A stretch of 64,000 nt of DNA from Posidonia oceanica (taxonomy: Eukaryota; Streptophyta; Magnoliopsida; Alismatales; Posidoniaceae): positions 11,488,001-11,552,000 of the forward strand of contig JAZBRS010000037.1 in NCBI GenBank assembly GCA_037176725.1, in the 5' to 3' direction. Under the pieces are notes generated by a model. It was not told where the DNA came from. It was given only the letters and a program-made list of their open reading frames with translations, and searched no databases. The position numbers and the translations under genes are program-made. Every line of letters starts with the position of its first letter. The first letter of the stretch is position 1. Positions 1 through 9,870 of this stretch are shown in pieces.

Positions 1-1570
1 GGAAGCTGCGACGAGAGAGAAAGAAGGTAAAGCCTAAGGAAAGCTACCGCCAGAAGCGACAAGTAGCTCAGAGGAAGGACGCTCAGAGTCCGGGCAGCGG
101 ATCCCGCACGTACCTGTAAAAGAGTAAAGATGTTAGAGGTTGTATGCAATAAAGAGTTATTAGGGGTGGCGTGAATGGCACACGTGCAAATGAATGTCCT
201 AAGATGCGCTCTCTCACCATGCAAGTCCTGAGTAGATGACCTACTAGGACACACTCAAGGGTAGTGGGTTTAAACAGACTCCAGGTCAGAAAATAGCAGG
301 TTCCCTGTCGAACTCCTGGCCCAAAGCTCAGGTAATAACAGGGTGGTGCGTTGGTGGCCTCGACCCTGCCAAAGCGTGGGTGGTACCCTCTACTAACATC
401 GACACGACCCTTGAACAAAGGGGGGACAGACCGACTGACTCGCGCCACGCCCGAAGCGGTGGAACAAGAGGCCGGGACTGTCCTTCGCAGACTGTGGGTG
501 GACTTGAAAGAGAGAATGCATGCTTTCTAAGATGAATCAATCATGCAAGATGCTTTAGAGTCTTTTACTTGCGTTTTATTAACCAGAAAGGGGGAAAATT
601 GCAAGTTATTGGCTCTAGTTGTGCTTAGAAGTTATTGTTTAGCTTTATTGTAGCTTTTAGGTTAAGCAAAAGGGAGGGCAAACATGTTTCTACTGTCCTA
701 GGCATGGCATATGCGAAAAGGAAGAAAATCAGTCAAATACGACAGGCAAACAACATACAACACAGCAAAAGGCAAGTGCATGGCATGTGCGAGTGTTCGT
801 GAACATGATAGTGAAGAAAAGGCATTCATCATGTCAAAAGGCATATATACAAGGCATGTGCGTGCGCAGTGGCATAGCAAATGTGTAAGAAAAGCATTCA
901 TCATTCAAAAAGCATGCATTGTTGCCAAACAAGTATGTAGACATGCATTGTGCGAGAAGTAAAGCAATAAAAAGCTGATAGATAAAGGAAAGATAAAGAC
1001 AAGTAAGCATTAAAGCAGGTAAGAGCAGAAGCAGAGAAACAAACAAACAAGCAAGAAGCAAGCAATCAAGCAAGCAAACAAGTAAGAGCGCCGCAGCGGG
1101 CAAAGCAAAGCAAAATAGAGCGCAAACCGAGGCCAAGGAGGTGCAAAACCTAGGCAGAGTAGCCACGAGGCGACTCGCTAGGAGTTTGCACAGAAAAGCG
1201 AGCAAAACAGGCAAGGGAGGCACAAAAGGCAGACAAGGCTGCAAAACAGGTGAGCGAAAAAGCCAGGAACGAAAGTCGGAGTCTGCTATCCCCAGCAGAG
1301 TCGCCACTGTGCGACTCGCTGGGAGCCGACACAGGCAGACAAGCAAACAGACAAGGCAGACAAAGGCACAAAGGCAAACAAAGATGCAAAGCAAGCGAGC
1401 GAAAGCAAAGGCGAAAGCCGGAGTCTGCTATCTCCAGAAGAGTCGCCACTGTGCGACTCGCTGGGAGCCGACACAGGCAGACAAGCAAACAGACAAGGCA
1501 GACAAAGGCACAAAGGCAAACAAAGATGCAAAGCAAGCGAGCGAAAGCAAAGGCGAAAGCCGGAGTCTGC
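1..1570 (-). mobile_element. Element A, 5' leader (internal region, partial)
   Basis: Untranslated leader of a minus-strand Tat-type retrotransposon whose coding part lies left of the window. It aligns block by block with the leader of element 2 (15436-16698). One block at about 240-510 ('ggtcagaaaa...cacgacccctgaa...gggggacagaccgac') and one at about 700-950 are shared with element 2, family III and, on the opposite strand, element 3. A splice-donor-like ACAG|GTACGT is read on the minus strand at 108-117, just before the expected gag start. No coding frame of its own is supported; the many short ORFs here are chance frames. Confidence 0.75.
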
Positions 1571-1590
1571 TATCCCCAGCAGAGTCGCCA
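1145..1590 (-). repeat. 142-bp tandem repeat containing the primer binding site
   Basis: Three copies of the tRNA-Arg PBS segment lie at 1287-1306, 1429-1448 and 1571-1590, exactly 142 bp apart. A more diverged fourth copy, about 14 of 18 matching bases, lies at 1149-1166. Only the last copy abuts the LTR. Element 2 has the true PBS plus one diverged PBS-like block about 140 bp inside (16559-16577), so the two-unit state looks ancestral and element A has expanded it. Confidence 0.85.
1571..1590 (-). other. Primer binding site of element A (tRNA-Arg)
   Basis: On the minus strand TGGCGACTCTGCTGGGGATA follows the LTR end CA after one base. It complements the 3' end of a plant tRNA-Arg whose acceptor end, as I recall it, is CCCCAGCGGAGTCG plus CCA. 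Arg-type primers are reported for Ogre/Tat elements. The exact tRNA match is from memory. Confidence 0.75.
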
Positions 1591-1855
1591 CTGTAGTAAT
1601 CCCAATCAGAATCAGGCTTACTATTAGCGGCGATGGTCCGAGGAGGAGGGCTCAACTCGAAAACACTTAAAAAGGAAGAAAAGAAGAAGATAAGACAAAT
1701 CAGAGTCGCCACCATGTCTATTATCGGGAGACAAGGAAAACCGGGGGAAATGCGTGAATTAACACGCAAAACCAAGCAAGAAATGCAAAGCAAAGCAATG
1801 CAAAGGAAAATAAATGCAAATACATGCAAATGAGATGACTCATGCCTAAGATAAG

Positions 1856-1990
1856 GGCGATATGGTCATTGCGGGCCAAAAGACTGGGCAAGGACTCCTG
1901 TTACGCGCGGGGAAGGTGTTAGGCACCCCCGACACGCCCGAGAATCGGTCTTTCTAGGCTTACGCTCGCATACGCAGGGAAATGCAGATT
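1856..1990 (-). promoter_or_regulatory. Conserved LTR core with GGTG/CACC hairpin (element A)
   Basis: About 130 bp strongly conserved in all six LTRs of the window, in three families with otherwise diverged LTRs. It holds the imperfect palindrome GGTGTTAGGCACC (1915-1927), read GGTGCCTAACACC on the transcribed strand. Counterparts: 17054-17066 (one stem base changed), 26593-26605, 36689-36701, 46722-46734 (plus strand) and 60133-60145. Its position near the LTR 3' end suggests the R/U5 part of the RNA. Function is not known to me; 3'-end formation, packaging or dimerisation are guesses. Confidence 0.6.
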
Positions 1991-2235
1991 TGAATGCCTA
2001 AATGCCAATGAATGCCTGAATGAATGCTCATAGGTGTGCTCTAAGTGGAGAGACACAATGCAAGGAAGTAAACGTGTAATCTAAGTGCTCAGCAGCGCTG
2101 TCTGTGTTCCGAACCGGGCGAAACCTGGTTCGTGAGAACTCAAGGCAGTAAGCATCACTGTCCTATATGCAAATGCAAGCGAAAAAGCAAAACAACGGTA
2201 AAACCAAGCAATGCAAGCGACATGCAAGAGAAAAC

Positions 2236-2476
2236 GGCGTAAAACACGCGAAACAATGCAAGAAACGAGAGCGGCATGCAAAACGGTGCAAGAAAACAAG
2301 ACGGGCACGCAAAACAGTGCCAGAAGCGAAGCGGGCACGCAAAACGGTGCCAAAGACAAAGCGGGCACGCAAAATGGTGCCAAAAACAAAGCAGGCACGT
2401 GAAACGGTGCCAAAAACAAAGCGGGCACGCAAAACGGTGCCAAAGACAAAGCGGACACGCGAAACGGTGCCAAAAG
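2236..2476 (-). repeat. 30-bp minisatellite, about 8 copies (element A LTR)
   Basis: Tandem units of the type cacgcaaaacggtgccaaag plus ten more bases, 30 bp each and slightly diverged. The array occupies the same LTR position in element 2 (about 14 copies), the solo LTR (about 7) and element 4 (about 25). Lysine/arginine-rich and cysteine/phenylalanine-rich ORFs across it are by-products of the repeat. Confidence 0.9.
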
Positions 2477-3229
2477 ACGGAATAAAACCTCGGCAAAACC
2501 ATGCAGATGCAAATGCAAGGAAAAAAGATCAAGGGAAGCAAAAGGAGAAGTAAACAGTGCGTGTGTGAGGACAGGCACTGTTTAAGGGCCACGCAGAGTA
2601 AGTGTGAAGACCTACACTGGGGAGATCAAGCAAGTGGAGGGATTACCACTACTTTGTGACTGTTTTCCACTAAACCGCTCCACGATGTGTCTCGCACGCT
2701 GCCCAAAGCTCGCGGTGCGATCGGATCGTGGAAAAGGTGGAAGAAAGTCGCAATAAGTGGTGAATCCAGGGGAAACACAACACAAAACACTTGGGAATAC
2801 GCGAAACGAGGAACGGAGTTGATAGATAAGAGGAGGAAGTCCTATTCTACATGCTCGAAGAAGCAAAAGGCGAAAACGATGCATGCAATGCAAATGATGT
2901 GCAAATGAATGCTGTGCAGGGGTTCAGGAGGACATACCTGGGAAATTTGAAGCCTGATCTGAAATCTGTTTGCTCCATGCTGAAGAGCGCTCCGCCGGGG
3001 TCGTCTGGGTAGCTTGTTTGAGAAGATCCAACGGCCGGATTGGAAGATATCGCAGCTTCAAGGTAGAAGGGCCAGAACAGGGGAGAAGAACAGATCTAAG
3101 TGTTCAGGAGGTCCTAGGGGTGTGCAGATAGGTCCTCCCATGTAAATGGGAGCTAAAGAAGCTTTAAGTGTGTGCAGAGGATGCAAAAAGCTAGAATGCA
3201 TGAATGCAAATGCATGCAGAAAGTAAGAA

Positions 3230-4220
3230 AAGACTCAGGAGGGATTTTTCAGAAAGTTGGGGGTTCAAATGCAATTTTTGAAAAGATGAGGGTCTAAATG
3301 CAAAGGTTTTGAAAAGTTTGGGGCTTTCATGCAAAGATTTTAAAAAAAGAAGGGTCTGAATGCAATTTTGCAAAGAACAGGGTTTCAAATGCAATTTTCC
3401 AAAAGGGGTATGCATCAGGACAAGCTTTGAAAACATGTGGCAGATTAAGATGCAATTTTTAAAATCATTAGGGTCTGAAATGCAATTTTTCCAGGAAAAC
3501 AGGGTCCTAAGTAGTCTGGGAATGCAAATGGGGGACCTACATGCAATTTTTCAAACATATGGGGCTAAAAATGCAATTTTTGAAGCAAAATATGCATTTA
3601 AATGATTTTTATAAGCATGCTGAGGACCTATGTGTAATTTTCAAATCATGCAGGGTCAAAAATGCAATTTTTGAAGTAAAATATGCATTAAGGGGGCAGA
3701 CAGAGGACTGACATGCAATTTTTAAAATATGTAAGGTCAAAAATGCAATTTAATAAGCTAAATATGCATTAAAATGATTACTGTGCATTAGAAAGGACCT
3801 ACATGCAAAAATCAGAAAACAGAGGGGGGAAAATGTAATGCAACAAGCAAAAATGAAAAATAAAACCTAAGTTCTATAGGACAGAGGATCAGAATGCAAA
3901 TACTGAAAATAAAGGGGACCCAGAATGCAATTTCATATGGCAAAATTCAAGCATTAAATCAAATTAAACTACTGCAGGACCAAAGTGCAAAAATCAAAAG
4001 CAGGAGGGCCAAAGTCTAACTTATTACTGAAGGAAAGCACAGTAAATGGATCAGCATGCAAATAAGGAAAACTACAAACATTTCATGTAATTTAATATAG
4101 TTTCAGTTCAGAAATCAGCAGATTAAGTCAAATAAAGGACTGGAATGCAAAATAACAAGAACTCAGACTAGAAATGCAATATTTAACGAAAAACTTAGAT
4201 ATCTGGAAAATAAAGGAACA
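3230..4220. repeat. AT-rich degenerate array of 'atgcaattttt' motifs (element A LTR)
   Basis: Loosely periodic recurrence of 'gggtcaaaaatgcaattttt' and 'atgcatttaaatg' every 25-60 bp. Equivalent arrays lie at 18530-19490, 27860-29000, 37430-38740 and 61920-62810. No coding potential. It divides the GC-rich U3 block from the minisatellite. Confidence 0.7.
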
Positions 4221-7200
4221 GTGTAATGGCCGTCGGCCATGGACACTGTAGCAGCAAGCTGCCAGCGTCCATGAACGCCGGCACAGGGATGTTGGAGCAG
4301 CGCAGGCCGGCGGGGAGGCATCTCCAGGTCCTGACGGAGGTCGGACGACGTTCGGCGGAGCTCGACACGGGCTGGAGCGAGCCGAAGAAGCCACCAGAGG
4401 TCTGCAAAGCTTCAGAAGCGCGTTCCAGGCGATCGGCGCGACGACGCGGCGATCTGAAGACCGGGGCGTGTTCTTGAGACTCGTGCAGACCGGAGGGTGC
4501 TGCTGGAACGCTGTTCTGCTGACCGGAGCGGAGGGACGCACGGAGAGGCTCGCCGGAGAAGACGACTCTGGCCGGAGCTGACTCGGCGCAGGAGCGAAGA
4601 AAAACCTATTCTAAGGGGGGGAAAAGCAAGAGGGGAGGAAGATTAGGCTAAGGGGATAAAGAGTTACCTGTCTCCGCGTCTGAGAAGTCCTCCCGACGCA
4701 GGTGGTTTCAGAGATCGCCGGTGGAGTTCGTCCGGCGAGAGGAGGGGGCGTCGGTGGCTCGGGACGGCTCGGATCTCCTCAGAGCGACTCTCCGGAGCTT
4801 CCTGGATGGTTGGACGCGAGCTTCGAAGATCAGCAGGTGGTTTTGCAGATTTTGGGTTTGCTGGGGCAGCCGGAGACCGGGGGGAGTGTCCGCTGCTCCT
4901 CAGGCCAGATAGGACCCTCTGGAAGATTGCTGGAGGTCTGGTGGTCGATTCTGGGCAGTTGAATTGGTTTTGGGAGGCTGTGGGTGGAGTTTGCAGGCTG
5001 ATCGATTTTCTGGTCAGAGAGGGAGGTAACTGTTTGTGGTGGAAGGTTCGGCCTGTGAGGGGGGAGAAGGCTGAAGGCTGGGTGGCTTGGAGAGGTGGAG
5101 TTCAGGTGAGTGACTGGGGAAGGTTTGGGACGGAATGGAGGTCTGTGGTGAAGGCAATTTCAGGAGAGGTGTTGGGTTGCAGTTAGTTTCTGGGATGGAA
5201 ATTCGGTGGACTGGGAGTGTTTTCAGGGGTGGAAAGGCCGGGAAATGATGGAGGAGGAATGCTGGGACTCTGGGTGGACTTGGGGGATGAAATGGAAGAG
5301 AATGGATGGCTGGGACGGGCTTGGTTTCAGGGAGAAAAAGAAAGGGGAAGGCTGTTGAATTCAGAGGGAGAAGAAGGAGGAGTTTGGTGGGGAATTCTCT
5401 CTGGATTTCAGCTCTCTCTCTCGGATGGCAAAAGGCATTGAAGGGTGGAGCTGATGGTTGGTTTTATCAGGACTTGAAGCTGCTGGGTGCGAGCTGTGGA
5501 ATTCGAATTCCACCGGCGCCGTCCACTGCAGCTGAGGGAGACGAGTGGCGAGGGAGATAGGCAGTTAATGCTTCCGGAAAAGCCACTGAAAGAAGAGGAG
5601 GCTGAGGCGAACTGGTGCTGATCTGATGGAGGGGGAGAATCGAATTCAAAAAAGAAGAGGGAGTGCTGTAGGCTCGCGGGAGGAGAAGGAAAAAATGCAG
5701 AGGAAGAAGAAGGAAGAGGAAGAAGGAGGGAAGCGGGCCGGGCTGCGAACCGGAGGAGAAAAAATCAAAAAGGAAAAGAAAGAAGGAAGGTGGACGGGCT
5801 GGACTGGGCCCAGCGGAAAAAAGAAAAAGAATAGGAAGAAAGGGAGAAGGAAAGGAGAAAAAGAGGAGAAATAAATTAGGTAAAAATAAAATAAAAATAA
5901 GTAAAAATATTAGAATGATTATGTTGTGAGTCAGGATCTTGATTAAATTTTTAATGACTGTTTTTAGTTGATTAATTCTGATTTTAGAGGGGTTTTGGGT
6001 TTGATTAGGGTTTTAAGGGTTTTCTTCGTTTTTAATTTGTTTTCCATTTTGATTAAGTGTTTGTTAAGCCTTTTAAGTTATTTTTTTAATTGTGTTTTTC
6101 TTGTTAAGCATTTGGGATGTTAATTAGGATTTTTTAAGATTTATTTTTGGATTAATTAGAGTGAGTTTTGGCATTTGATTTTAGTCCTTTTAGGATTCTT
6201 CTTAAGTCTTCTTTAAATTATACTTTTGATTTTTATTTGTTAAGTTTTCTTGATGTTTTTTTGGTTAAGTTTCTTCTTGATGGATTAAGTGTTTTTTAAA
6301 TCTTTTTAATTTGCTTCTCATTTTCTCTTTTAATTAAGTTCTTAAATTGTTCTTCTTAGGTTTGTTAAGTTTAAGCTTTCCATTAATTATTTGTCTTGGT
6401 GTTTTTAATTGTTTTACTTCTTCTTAGGGTTTGTTTTTAGGTTATTTTGATAGGGTTTTCACTTTTGGTTGGTTTTGATTATATTTTAGTTTTTTCCTTG
6501 ATTTTACAGCATTTTATTTTGGTTATTTTGTATTTTTTAGGTTACACTCCTTGATTTTCCATTTTAGCTAATTTTAGTTGGGTTTAGGTTTTCAATTGTT
6601 TGTTTAGTATTTTTAATTATTTTTCTTAGGGTTCTGGTTTGTTTCTCTTTAGTTTTAGAGTTTTAGGGATTTTTAAGGGATTTTTTTATGGATTTTAGTA
6701 AAAGAAGGAAAAAGGAAAAGAGAAGGAAGAAGAAAAGAGAAAAAGGGGGAATAAAGGAGAAAGAGATGAGTTGGGGGAAAACAATTTTTTTAAAAGTCAG
6801 GGAAAATGCTAAAAATAAGGTAAAAATAGAAATAAGATAGAGAAGAGATAGAAGCACAAAGGGGGCCCACAGCCAGGCAAGAAAAAGAGAGAGAAGGGGA
6901 TGAGAAGAGGGAGGATAATCAGGAGAGAGAGAGGAGAGAGAAAAGGATAATCTAGGAGAGAGAAAAGGATAATTTAGGTAAAAGGAAGGCTTAAAGGTTT
7001 TGAGATGGGGTGAAAATTGGGGATTGTGTAGCCTAGGGTTTCTAGTGTTGGTTCTAGGGCTTTGGTCTGATTTTGAGCAAGTTTTGGAAGGGTTTTAAAG
7101 TGTAGAAAAAGGGTGGTTTTACCTAGGTTTACTAGGGTTTTTGGGAATGATTTTGGGTTGAAAGTTTTTAAGTGTTTGGGTAGGTTTGCTAAGCAGGGGT

Positions 7201-7386
7201 TGATGGGTTTTCCTATGGTTTTTGGGCAGGTTTTGGGCTTGGGAAGAGGGTGTAGGCTTAGGTCAAGTTAGGCTTGTTTTGAAGGGTGAGATGAAGAGGG
7301 TTGGGGGTTGTTTTGACCTCGGTTTAGATCCAGAAGCCACCAGAAGGTCCCAAATGATCCGAGCCTGTCAAGATGGGGTGTCAACA
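4220..7386 (-). other. U3 portion of element A LTR: GC-rich block then T-rich end
   Basis: 4220-5880 is GC- and CpG-rich; 5620-5880 and 6690-6980 are almost pure purine on the plus strand; 5890-6660 is T/G-rich. No gene is supported: open frames in all three GC-rich phases do not resemble any protein I know. A splice-donor-like ACAG|GTAACT is read on the minus strand near 4664-4675, with a partner in the solo LTR at 29445-29454. In minus-strand transcription this region would contain the promoter, but I could not fix a TATA box with confidence. Confidence 0.6.
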
Positions 7387-7949
7387 TAAAGTAATCGATC
7401 GCTACCTGAATGTAGCGATGACCATTTGAAGCAGCCGGGTGGATGGCGCCAATGACATCGATCCCCCAGGTGGAGAAAGGCCATGACGAAGACATGTTAT
7501 GCAGCTGTTGTGGGGGGGCCCTAATGAAGTTACCGTGGATCTGGCAGTTGTGGCATCTACGCACGAATCGGCAGCAGTCTGCTTCCATGGTCTGCCAGAA
7601 ATATCCTTGGAGCATGATCTTCTTGGCCAGGAGGACGCCGTTCATGTGCGGGCCACTGGTCCCTGCATGCACTTGAAGCATCAGCGTGTCCGCCTCTGAT
7701 TTGTCCAGGCAGCGCAATAGCATCTGGTTATATGACCTTCTGTACAGATGCCTAGCCCCCAACACATACTTTGCTGCAAGACGTGCCAGAGTTCTCTTGT
7801 CTGCTGCCGCGGTATCAGGAGGAAAGTTGCCAGACTCTAGGAAAGTTTTTATGTCTTGATACCAGGGCTGCTCCTCTGCTGGATCCGCCTCTTCTATGTT
7901 CATGCAGTATGCAGGCTGCTCTATGCAGGTAACTGATACATCTACTGCA
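7387..7949 (-). pseudogene. Integrase, N-terminal part (element 2, truncated)
   Basis: Would insert retrotransposon cDNA into the genome. Visible are the HHCC zinc-binding domain (VHAGTSGPHMNG with two His; CHNC with two Cys) and the start of the catalytic core: the first catalytic Asp in STWGIDVIG (codon 7457-7459), then VAIDYF. After the Phe codon ending at 7388 the frame runs into TGTTGACACC, the start of element A's LTR; residues after this point are LTR-encoded nonsense. Element 3 carries the full-length counterpart. Confidence 0.88.
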
Positions 7950-8416
7950 CTGTCTTCGGGTATACTGAGCCAGGATGCCAGAGTTGCCAGTGCGTCTGCG
8001 TATGCGTTTTTCGCTCTGTTCATGTATGTGAAGTAGATGCTCTCAAATTCTTCCATTAGCCTCTGTAGGCATTCGTGATACGGCACAAGCTTGGGATCTT
8101 TTGTCTTCCAGTCGCCGTTCACTTGAGAAATCACTAGCATGGCATCACCGTGCACATGCAGCTTTTGCGCCTTATGCTCGAGGGCGACTTTCAATCCCAG
8201 GATGCATGCTTCATATTCTGCTTCATTGTTTGTGCATGCGAAAGTCAACTTCCTCGCGAAAGGAATCATCTGTCCTTAGGGCGTGGTGAGCACTGCGCCT
8301 ACGCCTCGGCCCTTTTTGTTGACAGCGCCATCAAAGTAGAGCTGCCATTCCTCTTGTTTTTTAGGATCTTTCTCCTCAGAGTCCTCCATTGCAAAGAGGA
8401 TGTCCTCGTCAGGGAA
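7950..8416 (-). pseudogene. Archaeal-type RNase H (aRNH, second RNase H) of element 2
   Basis: A second RNase H between the reverse transcriptase module and integrase marks the Tat lineage. All four acidic residues appear kept: Asp in YFDGAV, Glu in CTNNEAEYEA, Asp in VHGDAMLVI, Asp in NAYADALATL. An in-frame TAA near 8272 (Gln CAA to TAA by comparison with element 3) separates the first Asp from the rest, so this copy cannot be translated whole. Confidence 0.85.
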
Positions 8417-8989
8417 CTACGTTTGGAGGGGTTGGTATTTAGGCAGAGGGAGATCAGCAAGATGGTCTGCCATGGCCTGGCCCTTTATGGATTTCTGTGT
8501 GACAAAGGTGATGTCGTACTGAGACAATAACACCTGCCACTTAGCACATCTGCCTACCATGGCCGGCTTTTGAATGAGAAACTTAATGAGGTCATGCCGG
8601 CACAAGAGCTAAACTGGGTATGCCATCATATAGTGCCTTAGTTTCTGTGCAGCCCAGACAAGGGACAAGCAGGTCTTCTCTAGTGTGCTATACCTGGTTT
8701 CGCATTCATTAAACTTCTTGCTCAGATAATAGATGGCGCGCTCCTTTCTACCAGATTCGTCATGTTGGCCCAAGACGGCGCCCATGGAATGCTGCGTAGT
8801 AGAAAGGTAGAGAAGCAAAGGTCTCCCTGGTGTGGGGGGAACCAGGACAAGAGGCTTGGCCAACAGCTGCTTGATCTTGGCAAATGCAGTCTGACACTCC
8901 TCGCTCCAATTGATTTGTGCATTCTTCTTCAGGAGCTTGAATATGGGTTCACAGATGGGCGTAAGCTGTGCAATGAAGCGACTGATATA
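8417..8989 (-). pseudogene. RT-linked RNase H domain (element 2), probably catalytically dead
   Basis: Connection and RNase H domain after the RT thumb: ISRFIAQLTPICEPIFKLL-type linker, then LLLYLSTTQHSMGAVLGQHD, AIYYLSKKFNECETRYSTLE and CLSLVWAAQKLRHYM. Where the first RNase H Asp is expected the sequence reads TTQHS, in this copy and in element 3 alike. In-frame stops at 8609-8611 (TAG, after MMAYPV) and 8417-8419 (TAG, after YQPLQT) fall at positions where element 3 is also stopped. Confidence 0.8.
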
Positions 8990-9870
8990 CTATAAACGCC
9001 CAAGCAGACTTCTGACCTCCTTTTCAGTTCTGGGGGGTGGCATGTCCACGATGGCTTTTGCTTTCATCGGGTCCACCTCAATCCCCCTTTGGCTAACAAT
9101 GTAGCCGAGCAGTTTGCCCGAAGACACCCCGAATACACACTTTTTGGGATTCAGGCGCAACTTGTACTTCCGTAGACGGTCAAAGAGCTTTTTTAGACAG
9201 GCAAGATGGTCTTCAGGCTCTCTGATTTTAGCAATCATGTCGTCTACGTAGACCTCTACTTCTTGGTGCATGAGTCGTGGAACAGTGCAGTCATGTCCCT
9301 CTGATAGGTGGCACTAGCATTCTTCAGACCGAACGGCATGACTTGGTAGCAGAAGACTCCCCAAGGGGTGATGAATGAAGTCTTTTCCATGTCTTCTTCT
9401 GCCATTTTAATTTGATTATATCTAGAAAAGCCGTCCATGAAGGAGAGCATCTTGTGGCCTGCTGTATTGTCGACTAGGACGTCAATGTGAGGCAAGGGGA
9501 AGTCGTCCTTGGGACTCACCTTGTTCAGGTCCCTATAGTCGATGCAGATCCGGACTCGGCCATCTTTCTTGGGCACAGGTACAATGTTTGCCAGCCACTC
9601 GGGATAAAGAACGACCTTCAGAAAGTTGACTCTGAGCTGCTTCATTATCTCTTCTTTGATCATGAGCAGCCACTGTGGTCGCCATCTTCTTAGCTTCTGC
9701 TTCACTGGCTTGGCACCCGGGTTTAAGGGCAGATTGTGCACCACTATCTCTATGTCAAGGCCAACCATATCTTCGTAACTCCAGGCGAAGATATCCGCAT
9801 ATTCTTTCAAGAATGCAATGAACTCTGTTCGAGCCTGGGAGGACAGCTGAGCACTGATACGAACTTCTCT
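8990..9870 (-). pseudogene. Reverse transcriptase (element 2, frameshifted)
   Basis: Copies genomic RNA to cDNA. Motifs in order: LRRWRPQWLLMIKEEIMKQL; LANIVPVPKKDGRVRICIDY; DLNKVSPKDDFPLPHIDVLV; MLSFMDGFSRYNQI with the first catalytic Asp; TPWGVFCYQVMPFGLKNA; and VYVDDMIAK, whose YVDD box is at 9239-9250. A single-base deletion near 9270, after ALFHD, shifts the frame just before the YVDD box. A TAG at 8990-8992 follows LLGRL; the same stop exists in element 3. Confidence 0.9.

Larger units (their letters stand above)
1592..7386 (-). repeat. Element A 5' LTR (5795 bp)
   Basis: Plus strand runs from tgtagtaatccc to ggggtgtcaaca; read on the minus strand the LTR begins TGTTGACACCCC and ends TACTACA, the usual TG...CA ends. 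The inner end abuts the PBS; the outer end (7386) cuts element 2's integrase frame. Inside, from the 3' end: a conserved hairpin core (1856-1990), a 30-bp minisatellite (2236-2476), an AT-rich array of 'atgcaattttt' motifs (3230-4220), a GC-rich block (4220-5880), then a T-rich, purine-patched U3 end (5880-7386). The same order is found in the LTRs of element 2, the solo LTR and, as far as visible, element 4. Confidence 0.88.
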
